64,000 nucleotides of DNA from UBA3824 sp017541145 (GTDB lineage Bacteria; Bacteroidota; Bacteroidia; Bacteroidales; UBA3824): positions 1 through 64,000 of the forward strand of contig CAMVLO010000002.1 of NCBI GenBank assembly GCA_947168365.1. Direction: 5' to 3'. Below, piece by piece: positions 30,633 to 38,276 of the stretch (position 1 is its first letter; the number at the start of each line of letters is the position of its first letter). The position numbers and the translations under genes are program-made. The notes below the pieces were generated by a model that saw only the letters and a list, made by a program, of their open reading frames with translations, was not told where the DNA came from and did not search any database.

Positions 30633-31412
30633 ATGAAAAAAATTATCTTTATCCTATTGGCAACAATGTGCCATTACACTTTTGCAAACGCTCAGAGACT
30701 TTCCAAATCGGATGTCCCTACTGAATTTGTAGGCTCGGCTAACGATGTGGCTAAGTTGTCGAATTTTGCAGCTAAATCTCTCGATGGTGATATCCTTTAC
30801 AGAGAGGCTGAAGTAAATATCGATGCCGACAAACCTGCTGCTTTGGTGATTTTCCTTCACGAAGCTGCCGGCAGAGGTAACGATAATACGAAACAGATGC
30901 AGCAAGAAGGTATCTATTCTATTCTCAATTTTATGAAGAATAATGGTATCAACGGATATTTCGCAGTTCCGCAATGTCCTGAAAATCAGTATTGGGCTGT
31001 CAGCACTGATGCTGAACCTTACGCTGAAAAGGTAATGAATCTTATATATTATTATAAGAGCGAAAAAGGTGTTGATCCTAGTCGTATCTATCTTTTCGGT
31101 GTTTCTATGGGTTCTACAGGCGTTTGGGAATTGTTGAACTCTCATCCTCAAACATTTGCTGCTGCGTTGGCTGCTTCGGGTATCAGCCGTGGTACTAATG
31201 CTCTTTCTATCGCTAATACACCGATTTATTCTACTGTCGGTGAGAAGGAAGGCACTGAAAAATATCAGATTTTCCACGCTGCGATACATCAGGCTCAGTT
31301 GAACGGCGGCGATGCAAAACTCGACAAACTCAAAGGTCTCAATCATCAGGATGCTTGCGTTAAAGCATTTACTAATGAGAGACTTAAATGGGTTTTCGGT
31401 CACGTTCGTTAG
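30633..31412 (+). CDS. Secreted alpha/beta-hydrolase (esterase-like)
   Basis: A 259-residue exported hydrolase. The start at 30633 gives a signal peptide MKKIIFILLATMCHYTFANA; the longer frame does not. VIFLHEAAGRGNDNT corresponds to the oxyanion loop of PHB-depolymerase/feruloyl-esterase-like proteins, but HG is changed to HE. The nucleophile is Ser158 in GVSMG, and His238 in LNHQD is the likely catalytic histidine. The substrate is unknown; a carbohydrate esterase acting on plant cell-wall esters would suit the organism but is inference. It is a single gene between terminators. Confidence 0.75.
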   Translation: MKKIIFILLATMCHYTFANAQRLSKSDVPTEFVGSANDVAKLSNFAAKSLDGDILYREAEVNIDADKPAALVIFLHEAAGRGNDNTKQMQQEGIYSILNFMKNNGINGYFAVPQCPENQYWAVSTDAEPYAEKVMNLIYYYKSEKGVDPSRIYLFGVSMGSTGVWELLNSHPQTFAAALAASGISRGTNALSIANTPIYSTVGEKEGTEKYQIFHAAIHQAQLNGGDAKLDKLKGLNHQDACVKAFTNERLKWVFGHVR

Positions 31413-31444
31413 TTGGTGCTTTTTTTTTAAAACATTTATAGTAA

Positions 31445-31483
31445 AAAAGCCTTCTGTAGAGTTTTCTTCAGAAGGCTTTTTTG
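31445..31483 (+). terminator. Terminator of the esterase gene
   Basis: AAAAGCCTTCTG (31445-31456) pairs with CAGAAGGCTTTT (31469-31480), followed by T. Confidence 0.9.
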
Positions 31484-31554
31484 TTTGTATCCTTGAAAAA
31501 ATATAAATTGGCATGGAAAGATGTTGCGTTTCTATTTTAAGAAATTATTAGCAA

Positions 31555-31602
31555 CTAAAAAGACCGAAAGCAATAAAACTGAATATTTATGCTTTCGATC
31601 TT
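31555..31602 (-). terminator. Probable terminator of the thioredoxin lipoprotein gene
   Basis: AAGACCGAAAGCA (31560-31572) pairs with TGCTTTCGATCTT (31590-31602) with one mismatch. On the minus strand the stem is followed by TTTTT. Confidence 0.6.
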
Positions 31603-31722
31603 GAGGTTTTTGTAAAAAAAATTATTTTCCGTTGCAGAAAATTATATTTGTAGGGATATTTATAAATTGTTAATATTACCGTTAATCTCTATTAATATTT
31701 CAAACTGCAACTTCTTTTATGT

Positions 31723-32871
31723 TTACTTACCTAATGCTTTTTTTACAGCAACTTCGATTTCAGTGCCGCGAAGTCCGCGTCTTAAAATCTTGCCGTCAGG
31801 AGCAAAAAGAATAATTTCCGGAATACCCAAAATGCCGTAAGCATCTGAGCCGGCTTTTTGAGCGTTGATGATTTGAGGATATTCAATACCGAGTTCTTTA
31901 ATAGCCTCTTCGGTATCTGCAGGTTCGTCCCAAGTTGCTACGCCAAGCACTTCAAATTTGTCACTTTTGTACTTTTGGTAAATTTCAATAAGGTTTGGAA
32001 TTTCTCTTCTGCAAGGTCCGCACCAGCTTGCCCAAAAGTCAACAATAACATATTTGCCCTTGCCTACATAGTCAGAAAGTTTTGTAATCTTGCCGTTGTA
32101 TTCAGATTCAAAATCTACAAAATTTGCACCTTCCAGAGTTGCTTCTGATGCTTGTTTTGCCTTTTCCTCAGATTCTTTTTTCTCTTTGAAACGATTGTTG
32201 AGAGTATCGAAAAATGTTTTGAACTTACCGTTCTTTACCTCGTCGGTAGCGATATTGAGCAATTCTTCAACATTTCCGATTGTAGTCATCGAGATTACAA
32301 TTGCGCCTTCGTTGTTGTTGTTGGCTTTGGCGTAATCCATAATAACATTTGTTACGCTGTCTTGAAGACGTGTAAATTTGGCATCCATTTCTTGTTCCAA
32401 GTCTTCAGTCATTTCTGAACTTTGGTATTTGTCCATAATTTTGCCGGCTTTTTCGCGAATATCTGTTACAAGAGTTTTGAAATAATTGTAGTTTTGGTAA
32501 AACTTGCTGCCTTCAATACTGTAACTTGTTTCAGTAACATCGATATTAGCAGTTTCGCCCGGTACAAAAAACATCTCAATAGCGAGATTTGTCGCTTCAC
32601 CGTTTTCGTCCACTTGTACAAGACTGCCCATTACAGGTTTTGAAAGTTGTTTGCTGAATGTAAATTTACCGTCTTTTACTTTGATTGTGTCAACCGGTAA
32701 TTCATTCATCTTGAATGTAGAATCGTCAGTCATCAGCACATAATACTCAGAAGCGTTGCCGGCTTGAGTACCGTTGATTGTGAAAGTATTGACCGAATCA
32801 GTTTTAGCGCATGACATCATCATTGTGCCTGCTGCGCCGAATAAAGCAATTGTCTTTATGAATTTTTTCAT
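31723..32871 (-). CDS. Thioredoxin-fold lipoprotein with DUF4369 domain
   Basis: A 382-residue lipoprotein (signal to Cys21, TMMMSC). The N-terminal part (about 27-120) is a DUF4369 beta domain. A helical middle region (about 130-240) follows, then a TlpA/ResA-like redoxin domain with active site WCGPC at residues 283-287 and the cis-Pro loop GILGIPEIILF. Such proteins reduce disulfides in the periplasm, for example in cytochrome maturation or protein repair. The Bacteroidota expand this family widely, so the partner is unknown. A monocistronic gene facing the esterase gene. Confidence 0.88.
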   Translation of the reverse strand: MKKFIKTIALFGAAGTMMMSCAKTDSVNTFTINGTQAGNASEYYVLMTDDSTFKMNELPVDTIKVKDGKFTFSKQLSKPVMGSLVQVDENGEATNLAIEMFFVPGETANIDVTETSYSIEGSKFYQNYNYFKTLVTDIREKAGKIMDKYQSSEMTEDLEQEMDAKFTRLQDSVTNVIMDYAKANNNNEGAIVISMTTIGNVEELLNIATDEVKNGKFKTFFDTLNNRFKEKKESEEKAKQASEATLEGANFVDFESEYNGKITKLSDYVGKGKYVIVDFWASWCGPCRREIPNLIEIYQKYKSDKFEVLGVATWDEPADTEEAIKELGIEYPQIINAQKAGSDAYGILGIPEIILFAPDGKILRRGLRGTEIEVAVKKALGK

Positions 32872-33013
32872 TTGAATTATGTTTTTAATTTTGGCACAAA
32901 TATAACAATATTTTTATTGTAAAAAACTTTGTATTGGTGAATTAATATTAGAAATAGGGCGGACACATAGGTTTGTTCTCAAAAAATTGATTAATTATTG
33001 TAACCAAAATAAT

Positions 33014-33047
33014 AAAAAACGCACCTCAAATAAGAAGTGCGTTTTTT
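33014..33047 (-). terminator. Terminator after the 33058 lipoprotein gene
   Basis: AAAAAACGCAC (33014-33024) pairs with GTGCGTTTTTT (33037-33047). On the minus strand the run of T ends the C10 fragment-lipoprotein unit. Confidence 0.88.
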
Positions 33048-33057
33048 AGTTATATTA

Positions 33058-33702
33058 TCAAAATTCGACCTCCACCTCTACAGGTTCTACACTTACAGAT
33101 TTTCCAGTGATAGGGTCATTATCAAAATTTACTGTAATTGTTAATGTGTATTTGCCTGATTTGTCGGAAGGGTGAGGAATATACAAATCAAAAAAAGACA
33201 TAAACGGATTACATTTTTCATAATTAAAATCAGCAAGTTCGCCATGTTCCCAATTGTTAAATTCTTGATAATTATTATCAATATAAGGTTTTAAAGTTGC
33301 AATTCCTGCATATATTAAATCATCAATTGCAGTATTAGCGGGATGAGCAGAATTCCAATCCCTGTCACAAGAAACTGAAATTTTAGACAGCGGGTTACAA
33401 CTTGCTTCGCCAATACCCCACTCATCATCATAAATCTTATATTTAGTATCATGATAATACTCACTATATTTATTGTATATTTCTCTTCTTTCGGAGTTAC
33501 GGTCTTTAACATGATATACCGGCTTATTAGATTTTACGTATACACGAACTGTAATTTTGGGTTCCATATAGTCTACTGATGCTTCCAAAGAGGTGGGGAT
33601 GTAATAACATACAGCGCATCCTGCATATTCATATTTATCACATGAAGAAAGTATCATCGATATCACTACTATAATTAAGATCGAAAATATAATATGTTTC
33701 AT
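33058..33702 (-). CDS. Lipoprotein related to the 12479 and 13111 proteins
   Basis: A 214-residue lipoprotein with signal MKHIIFSILIIVVISMILSSC (Cys21). The central ISVSCDRDWNSAHPANTAID matches the C-[DN]...H...D motif of the two 12-13 kb lipoproteins. The ending (KSGKYTLTITVNF, then VEPVEVEVEF) matches their YTF...KVEM tail. It is thus a distant third paralogue, 20 kb away. It lies 8 nt downstream of a fragment of a C10 peptidase and is surely co-transcribed with it. Function unknown; an inhibitor or accessory protein of C10 peptidases is a hypothesis resting on this neighbourhood. Confidence 0.75.
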   Translation of the reverse strand: MKHIIFSILIIVVISMILSSCDKYEYAGCAVCYYIPTSLEASVDYMEPKITVRVYVKSNKPVYHVKDRNSERREIYNKYSEYYHDTKYKIYDDEWGIGEASCNPLSKISVSCDRDWNSAHPANTAIDDLIYAGIATLKPYIDNNYQEFNNWEHGELADFNYEKCNPFMSFFDLYIPHPSDKSGKYTLTITVNFDNDPITGKSVSVEPVEVEVEF

Positions 33703-33710
33703 AATATTTC

Positions 33711-33902
33711 TTATTTTTTAGGATGAATACCGGTAGCTATATGAATTTGGAAATATTCTTTATCATGGGGAATATTATCTTGCGTTAATATTCCATCATT
33801 TATTTTATATCCGTCAGAACATTCAAAGACGCCAGCTAAATACCAGCACGTAGTCAGGTTATCTCCCCAACCCCAATTCATGTGAAAATACTCTTTTATC
33901 AT
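33711..33902 (-). pseudogene. C-terminal fragment of a peptidase C10 (streptopain type)
   Basis: A 63-residue frame beginning MIKEYFHMNWGWGDN. NWGWG followed by a WY strand (CWYLAGVF) and an ending of type YFQIHIATGIHP is the last third of C10 peptidases. The catalytic Cys and His lie upstream in the family and are absent here, so this piece cannot be a protease. Nevertheless a -7 box TATATTTG (complement of 33952-33959) sits about 50 nt before its ATG, so it may still be transcribed with the lipoprotein gene. It is either a relic left by a deletion or a repurposed small protein. Confidence 0.65.
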
Positions 33903-34085
33903 GTTATATATGTTAAATTAATTCGCTTTTGAATACTTCTATTTTGTACGGCAAATATAAAAACTCTATTTTAAATTTAAAAAAATAATTGTTTAATTTA
34001 ATTAAGTATATTACTTATTCTTTCTATTACATTTTATAATGTATGGTGGCAATTTATTGAAATTGATTCATTACCCCAAAAAAAA

Positions 34086-34117
34086 GAAACCGGGCGAAAT
34101 CTTCCTCACCCGGTTTC
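34086..34117 (-). terminator. Terminator of the 34172 gene
   Basis: GAAACCGGG (34086-34094) pairs with CCCGGTTTC (34109-34117), followed on the minus strand by a run of T (complement of 34078-34085). Confidence 0.88.
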
Positions 34118-34171
34118 AAAATCAACCAAATCAAATATAAATATCGTCATAAAATTTACTCTTTAATAAAT

Positions 34172-34933
34172 TTATGCCTCCGATTTATTTTGATTATCCA
34201 AAACTTCATTATCCTCAGATTGGTTTTCAACCTCTGCTGATTTGTCTGAAGCCTTGTTCAACAGGTATTTTGACTGTTCGTAAATATCGTTCACCTTGTT
34301 GATGAACACATCATACTCGCCGTTTGATACAATACTTACACCATTTACATAGTTGATAAGATTGCAAACCGACTCAATCGCATTGTTTACCTTTTCTGCT
34401 TTCAAAGCCTTGATTCTCAAACGTTCTTCAGTACGCTGAGCATACAATTTTTCGATTTCAGCATCAAAAGTATCCAAATCCTTTACGAATTGTTTGATAC
34501 CTATCAGATCCAAAGTATCGTTGCCCAAACCCTTGAGCGCGTTGTTGAAATTCTTCATGATTGTTCTCAACGAGAATAACGATTTCGCTTTTCGGATAGG
34601 ATAACTTTTAGTAATTTCCTTCACCTTTCGCGAAGTCTCAGAGACGTCTGCCTCATTTCTTGTCAAAAACGCATTGCAAACATACCAGATGCTTGCCTTT
34701 GTCGATTTCAACAATCTACAATAACTGTAGATCTGTTTAGTTAATTTACTTGTTGAATTATTGTCCACCGCAGCAAGCAATTCTGCATGTTTGGTTTTCA
34801 AATCTTCAACTAAACTTAATTTGCTTTCTTTTTCCATAGAAGTTGTTGCCTCTACCAGCAAGGAGAGAAAGCTATAAAGCTCTTCTTGCTTTAATCTGCA
34901 CATAGCAGATTTCGTTAATCTAATTTGTAACAT
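34172..34933 (-). CDS. Helical protein of unknown function (DUF6261-like)
   Basis: A 253-residue cytoplasmic protein, nearly all helical. It starts MLQIRLTKSAMCRLKQEELYSF and ends in an acidic, Asn/Glu-rich tail. It resembles a family of ~240-residue Bacteroidales proteins (possibly DUF6261) whose role is not known; I am not certain of the assignment. It has no signal peptide or membrane segment. Basic patches (KVKEITKSYPIRKAKSLF) would allow nucleic-acid contact, but that is speculation. Single gene with its own terminator; a 1.1-kb intergenic region with a 42-bp array lies upstream. Confidence 0.6.
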   Translation of the reverse strand: MLQIRLTKSAMCRLKQEELYSFLSLLVEATTSMEKESKLSLVEDLKTKHAELLAAVDNNSTSKLTKQIYSYCRLLKSTKASIWYVCNAFLTRNEADVSETSRKVKEITKSYPIRKAKSLFSLRTIMKNFNNALKGLGNDTLDLIGIKQFVKDLDTFDAEIEKLYAQRTEERLRIKALKAEKVNNAIESVCNLINYVNGVSIVSNGEYDVFINKVNDIYEQSKYLLNKASDKSAEVENQSEDNEVLDNQNKSEA

Positions 34934-35357
34934 AATTTATATAATTTGATGATTAAACAATTTAAAAATCATTTCAATATTGCTTACTCTTTAGATACTA
35001 ATTTGTAGCAATAATCATTTGATTAATTATTTCGATACAAAGATACAAAAATAATTTCTAATATGCAAATATTTTTTTTGTAAGATATAGAAAACGATAC
35101 TAATTTAGAGCCAAAATGATATTATTTTTACTTTTTTTAACGCATTACAGAACCTATAATGTGGTTTTCGGTATCAATAGTTAAATGATGTTAAATATGT
35201 ATTTTGCCCAATAATTTTCTGATTATTTGTTGATAAATAGGGTATTGACTGTATAATTTTTTTTGCACAATTTTGATGTAATATAGTATGCGTTTCTTAA
35301 TAAAAAACAATAGTTATTTAATAGTGTATCTTACTTAATATTGTAATTACAATTTAA
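34934..35357. other. AT-rich intergenic stretch before the composite array
   Basis: I see no gene, tRNA or clear hairpin here. The stretch should hold the promoter of the 34172 gene on the minus strand, but no convincing -33/-7 pair is visible. Confidence 0.5.
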
Positions 35358-35799
35358 TTTTGTACGCGTACAAAAAAGTTTTGTCAAAGAATTTTAGTGT
35401 TTTGTACGGGTACATCGGTGCTCTGAATTTTTTCAAAAGCATTTTGTACGGGTACATCGGTGCTCTGAATTTTTTCAAAAGCATTTTGTACGGGTACATC
35501 GGTGCTCTGAATTTTTTCAAAAGCATTTTGTACGGGTATATCGGTACTCTGATTTTTTTCAAAAGCGTTTTGTACGCGTACATCGGAGTTTTGAAAAAAA
35601 TCAAAAGACCACTCAACCCGTACAAAATTATTTTGTGAAAAAACAATTTGGCGCTCAACCCGTTCTCCACTCTTTTGTGAAAAAACAATTTGGCGCTCAA
35701 CCCGTTCTCTACTCTTTTGTGAAAAAACAATCTGGCGGAAAACGGGTGCTGAAAGGTTTTGTAAAAAAACAATCTGGCGGAAAACGGGTGCTGAAATAA
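35358..35799. repeat. Composite 42-bp tandem array (family 3)
   Basis: Units start at 35358, 35400, 35442, 35484, 35526 and 35568. A 21-bp half step begins at 35610, and the register resumes at 35631, 35673, 35715 and 35757. Units before the step read TTTTGTACGGGTACATCGGT with a T6 tract. Units after it read TTTTGTGAAAAAACAATTTG or TTTTGTAAAAAAACAATCTG with CGCTCAACCCG or CGGAAAACGGG. TTTTGTACGCGTACAAAA at 35358-35375 is a perfect 18-bp palindrome. Long frames are open on both strands (minus 35347-35832, plus 35360-35638), as a period of 42 allows; neither is convincing as a gene. Confidence 0.93.
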
Positions 35800-36060
35800 A
35801 CTTCGGAGTTTTTTCATCATCGTAGAGTCCAAAAATAAATTATGACATCGTTTTTTTTGGGGTGTTAATCGATTTTACAAATTGATTTTTTTAAAATCTT
35901 ATTATTATTAATAATTTTATTTTTTCATTAATTGATTTTTTTTATTTTATTATGTTTTGTTTTGCTCTAAAATACCGATTGTTAGTATAGGAAAAATGAT
36001 ATGTATTTGTTAGTTTTATTTTAATTAGTGCTTTACTTTTGTTTTTAAAGTAATATATTT

Positions 36061-36123
36061 ATGAAATTCAATTTATTTATAATTACAGTTGGATTGTTTT
36101 TATCCACTGTATCTTGCAAATAA
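36061..36123 (+). CDS. 20-residue lipoprotein-signal micro-ORF
   Basis: ATG to stop encodes MKFNLFIITVGLFLSTVSCK. This is a complete lipoprotein signal peptide with lipobox STVSC, then a single Lys and the stop. A -7 box TACTTTTG is at 36034-36041, with TTTG at 36006-36009 (24-bp spacer, a little long). It lies in the leader of the outer-membrane gene at 36186. It could be a relic of a truncated lipoprotein gene, a leader peptide, or a source of a tiny lipopeptide. Confidence 0.4.
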   Translation: MKFNLFIITVGLFLSTVSCK

Positions 36124-36185
36124 TATTGACGAATTATTTTCTTATTGGAAAAGTCTTTATTAATTAACCTTATAATACAACAGCA

Positions 36186-36809
36186 ATGAAAAAAATAGTA
36201 ATTTTTGTTGTGCTTTTTATATTAGAAATTTCTAATATCATGGCACAAGATGAGGTAAAAAATAGTCATAAACCATTTTATACCGTAACATTCGGGTACA
36301 ATCGCTCAAAGTTGTTGAGTTCTACTTTCTCTGATTATTATGATTGGAAATCCGGTGTAAATTTCGGAGCAAATGTTAGTTTTCCGCTTACAAAAACTTT
36401 CGGATTGCGTTCAGGTGTTTATTTTCAGCAAAAAGGTTATCTTGATGCTCAATCTGTTTCTCAAAATAAATACAGATTTGATTATATGGAAGTTCCTGTA
36501 CTTGCATTATTTAATGTTCATTTCTGCAATGATTTAAGTATTGAATTTCAGACAGGAATTTATTTAGCATACGGAGTATACGGAAGTGAGGTTTGGGGAT
36601 ATACTATTCATGATGCAAATAATCAAGAAATATATATCGAAGAAGGTATTTTTGATATGTATGATAAATATGATTGGGGATTAAATGCTGGAATTGCTTT
36701 TAGATTCAAAAATTATTTTATTGGCTCATCAGTGGATTTTGGCGTTCCATCTATTGTAAACGATGCTCATCATTTGTGTTTAATGGGAAATGTTGGTTTT
36801 TGTTTTTGA
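36186..36809 (+). CDS. Outer-membrane beta-barrel protein (PorT-like)
   Basis: A 207-residue secreted protein with signal MKKIVIFVVLFILEISNIMAQ. Alternating strands rich in Tyr and Gly (YTVTFGYNRSK, GLRSGVYFQQKG, FDYMEVPVLALF, WGLNAGIAFRFKNYFIG) and a terminal aromatic GNVGFCF are typical of the small Bacteroidota barrel family OMP_b-brl. The function cannot be inferred. A terminator follows directly. Confidence 0.75.
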   Translation: MKKIVIFVVLFILEISNIMAQDEVKNSHKPFYTVTFGYNRSKLLSSTFSDYYDWKSGVNFGANVSFPLTKTFGLRSGVYFQQKGYLDAQSVSQNKYRFDYMEVPVLALFNVHFCNDLSIEFQTGIYLAYGVYGSEVWGYTIHDANNQEIYIEEGIFDMYDKYDWGLNAGIAFRFKNYFIGSSVDFGVPSIVNDAHHLCLMGNVGFCF

Positions 36810-36832
36810 TTTTAATTGTTAAATAATTATTT

Positions 36833-36885
36833 GAAGCTGTCTAATTAGTTAATTTACTTAACTTGTAGACAGCTTCATTTTTTTT
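36833..36885 (+). terminator. Terminator of the beta-barrel gene
   Basis: GAAGCTGTCT (36833-36842) pairs with AGACAGCTTC (36867-36876), followed by ATTTTTTTT. Confidence 0.9.
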
Positions 36886-37071
36886 TCTGTATCAGGATGC
36901 CAACGAATCATCTGTTGGAATGTAAATAAAACATTTTCAGAAGTTTAGATATTTTTGTATCCGTAGTTGAAAAAAGTAAAAGCAAAAGTTGATGTTTTAT
37001 TACATTTTTGTTGTATTAATTCGTTTAAAAACATTATTTTTGCAACATATTTTTTTCGATTACTTAAAATT

Positions 37072-38268
37072 ATGAATATTATTCTTTCAGACAATCTCGA
37101 ACATCGATCTGAACTTTTGCCGTTGACATTTACACGTCCTGCCGGCGACCTCAGAGTTGGAATTCTTACTATACAAGAAAAATGGCAGAAACTTACCGGT
37201 GAGCAAGTTTCTCTACTCGGTGATGACTATTTAAGAGTAAAATACAAACCTGTTTTTGCAGGTGACAATTTTGTAGTAGAATCTACTGTTTTGCCCGATG
37301 CTGATTTTGTAAACGAAGTAAAATCACTCAACAAAGGAGAAGGTATTGTTTTTAACGGCGAACTTGTAGCGGCTCGTCTCGATGATCAGGATACTGAAAA
37401 ATTTTATGCTGACCGCAAGTCGCTTAATGTTAATTCCAAAGAGTATAAGGAGCTTTCTAAATTTACTCATACATGGGATATTTTTGTAGAAAACGAAAAA
37501 GAGATTGAGCGCGATTTTCATCTTGTAACAAAGGGTAGAAAAAGTGCTGAACTTTCTTCAACAAACCGTTTCTTACAAAAAGACCATATCTTTGTAGAAG
37601 AAGGTGTTAAAGCTGAATTTTCTATTATCAATCCTGACGGCGGTTATGTATATTTAGGCAAGGATTCCGAAGTAATGGAAAATGCCGTAATTCACGGTTC
37701 GCTTGCTCTGTGTGAACATTCTGTTGTAAAAATTTCTGCTAAGATATATGGTGCTACTACCATGGGACCTTATACCAAATGCGGTGGCGAGGTAAACAAC
37801 GCTGTAATTTGGGGATATTCAAACAAGGGTCACGACGGATTTTTGGGTAACTCTGTTTTGGGACAATGGTGCAATCTTGGTGCCGATACCAACAACAGTA
37901 ACCTCAAAAACAATTATGCAGAAGTAAAAGTATGGAACTATGCAACACATCGTTTTGTAAAAACCGGTTTGCAATTCTGCGGACTTATCATGGGCGACCA
38001 TTCTAAGAGCAGTATCAATACGATGTTTAATACCGGAACAGTGGTAGGAGTAAGTTCCAACGTATTTGGAGCGGGATTTCCGCGTAATTTTGTACCGTCG
38101 TTTGCATGGGGCGGTGCAGATACTGCATACGAAACCTATCCGTTTAAGAAAGCTTTGGAGACTGCTGAAATTATGATGGCACGTCGTCATAAAGTACTCG
38201 ACCAAACAGAGATTGATATATTGCAACACGTATTTGAAGAAACACAAAGTTTAAGATCACATTTCTAA
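37072..38268 (+). CDS. GlmU-family sugar nucleotidyltransferase-like protein
   Basis: A 398-residue protein starting MNIILSDNLEHRSELLPLTFTRPAGDLRVG. This is the N-terminus of the Bacteroidota GlmU-like family, with a degenerate nucleotidyltransferase domain and a left-handed beta-helix (from about residue 195). The longer frame to 36967 overlaps a TATTTTTG box at 37035-37042 and is not credible as coding. The probable role is in nucleotide-sugar or cell-envelope sugar metabolism; the substrate is unknown. It ends 8 nt before lon, so the two are co-transcribed. Confidence 0.82.
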   Translation: MNIILSDNLEHRSELLPLTFTRPAGDLRVGILTIQEKWQKLTGEQVSLLGDDYLRVKYKPVFAGDNFVVESTVLPDADFVNEVKSLNKGEGIVFNGELVAARLDDQDTEKFYADRKSLNVNSKEYKELSKFTHTWDIFVENEKEIERDFHLVTKGRKSAELSSTNRFLQKDHIFVEEGVKAEFSIINPDGGYVYLGKDSEVMENAVIHGSLALCEHSVVKISAKIYGATTMGPYTKCGGEVNNAVIWGYSNKGHDGFLGNSVLGQWCNLGADTNNSNLKNNYAEVKVWNYATHRFVKTGLQFCGLIMGDHSKSSINTMFNTGTVVGVSSNVFGAGFPRNFVPSFAWGGADTAYETYPFKKALETAEIMMARRHKVLDQTEIDILQHVFEETQSLRSHF

Positions 38269-38276
38269 TTCGCTAT

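Noticed and set aside
30654..31514. 286-residue minus-strand ORF
   Set aside because: Antisense of the esterase gene, running through its terminator.
35347..35832. 161-residue minus-strand repeat protein
   Set aside because: A long frame is open on both strands across the array, and the composition mirrors the repeat; not supported as coding.
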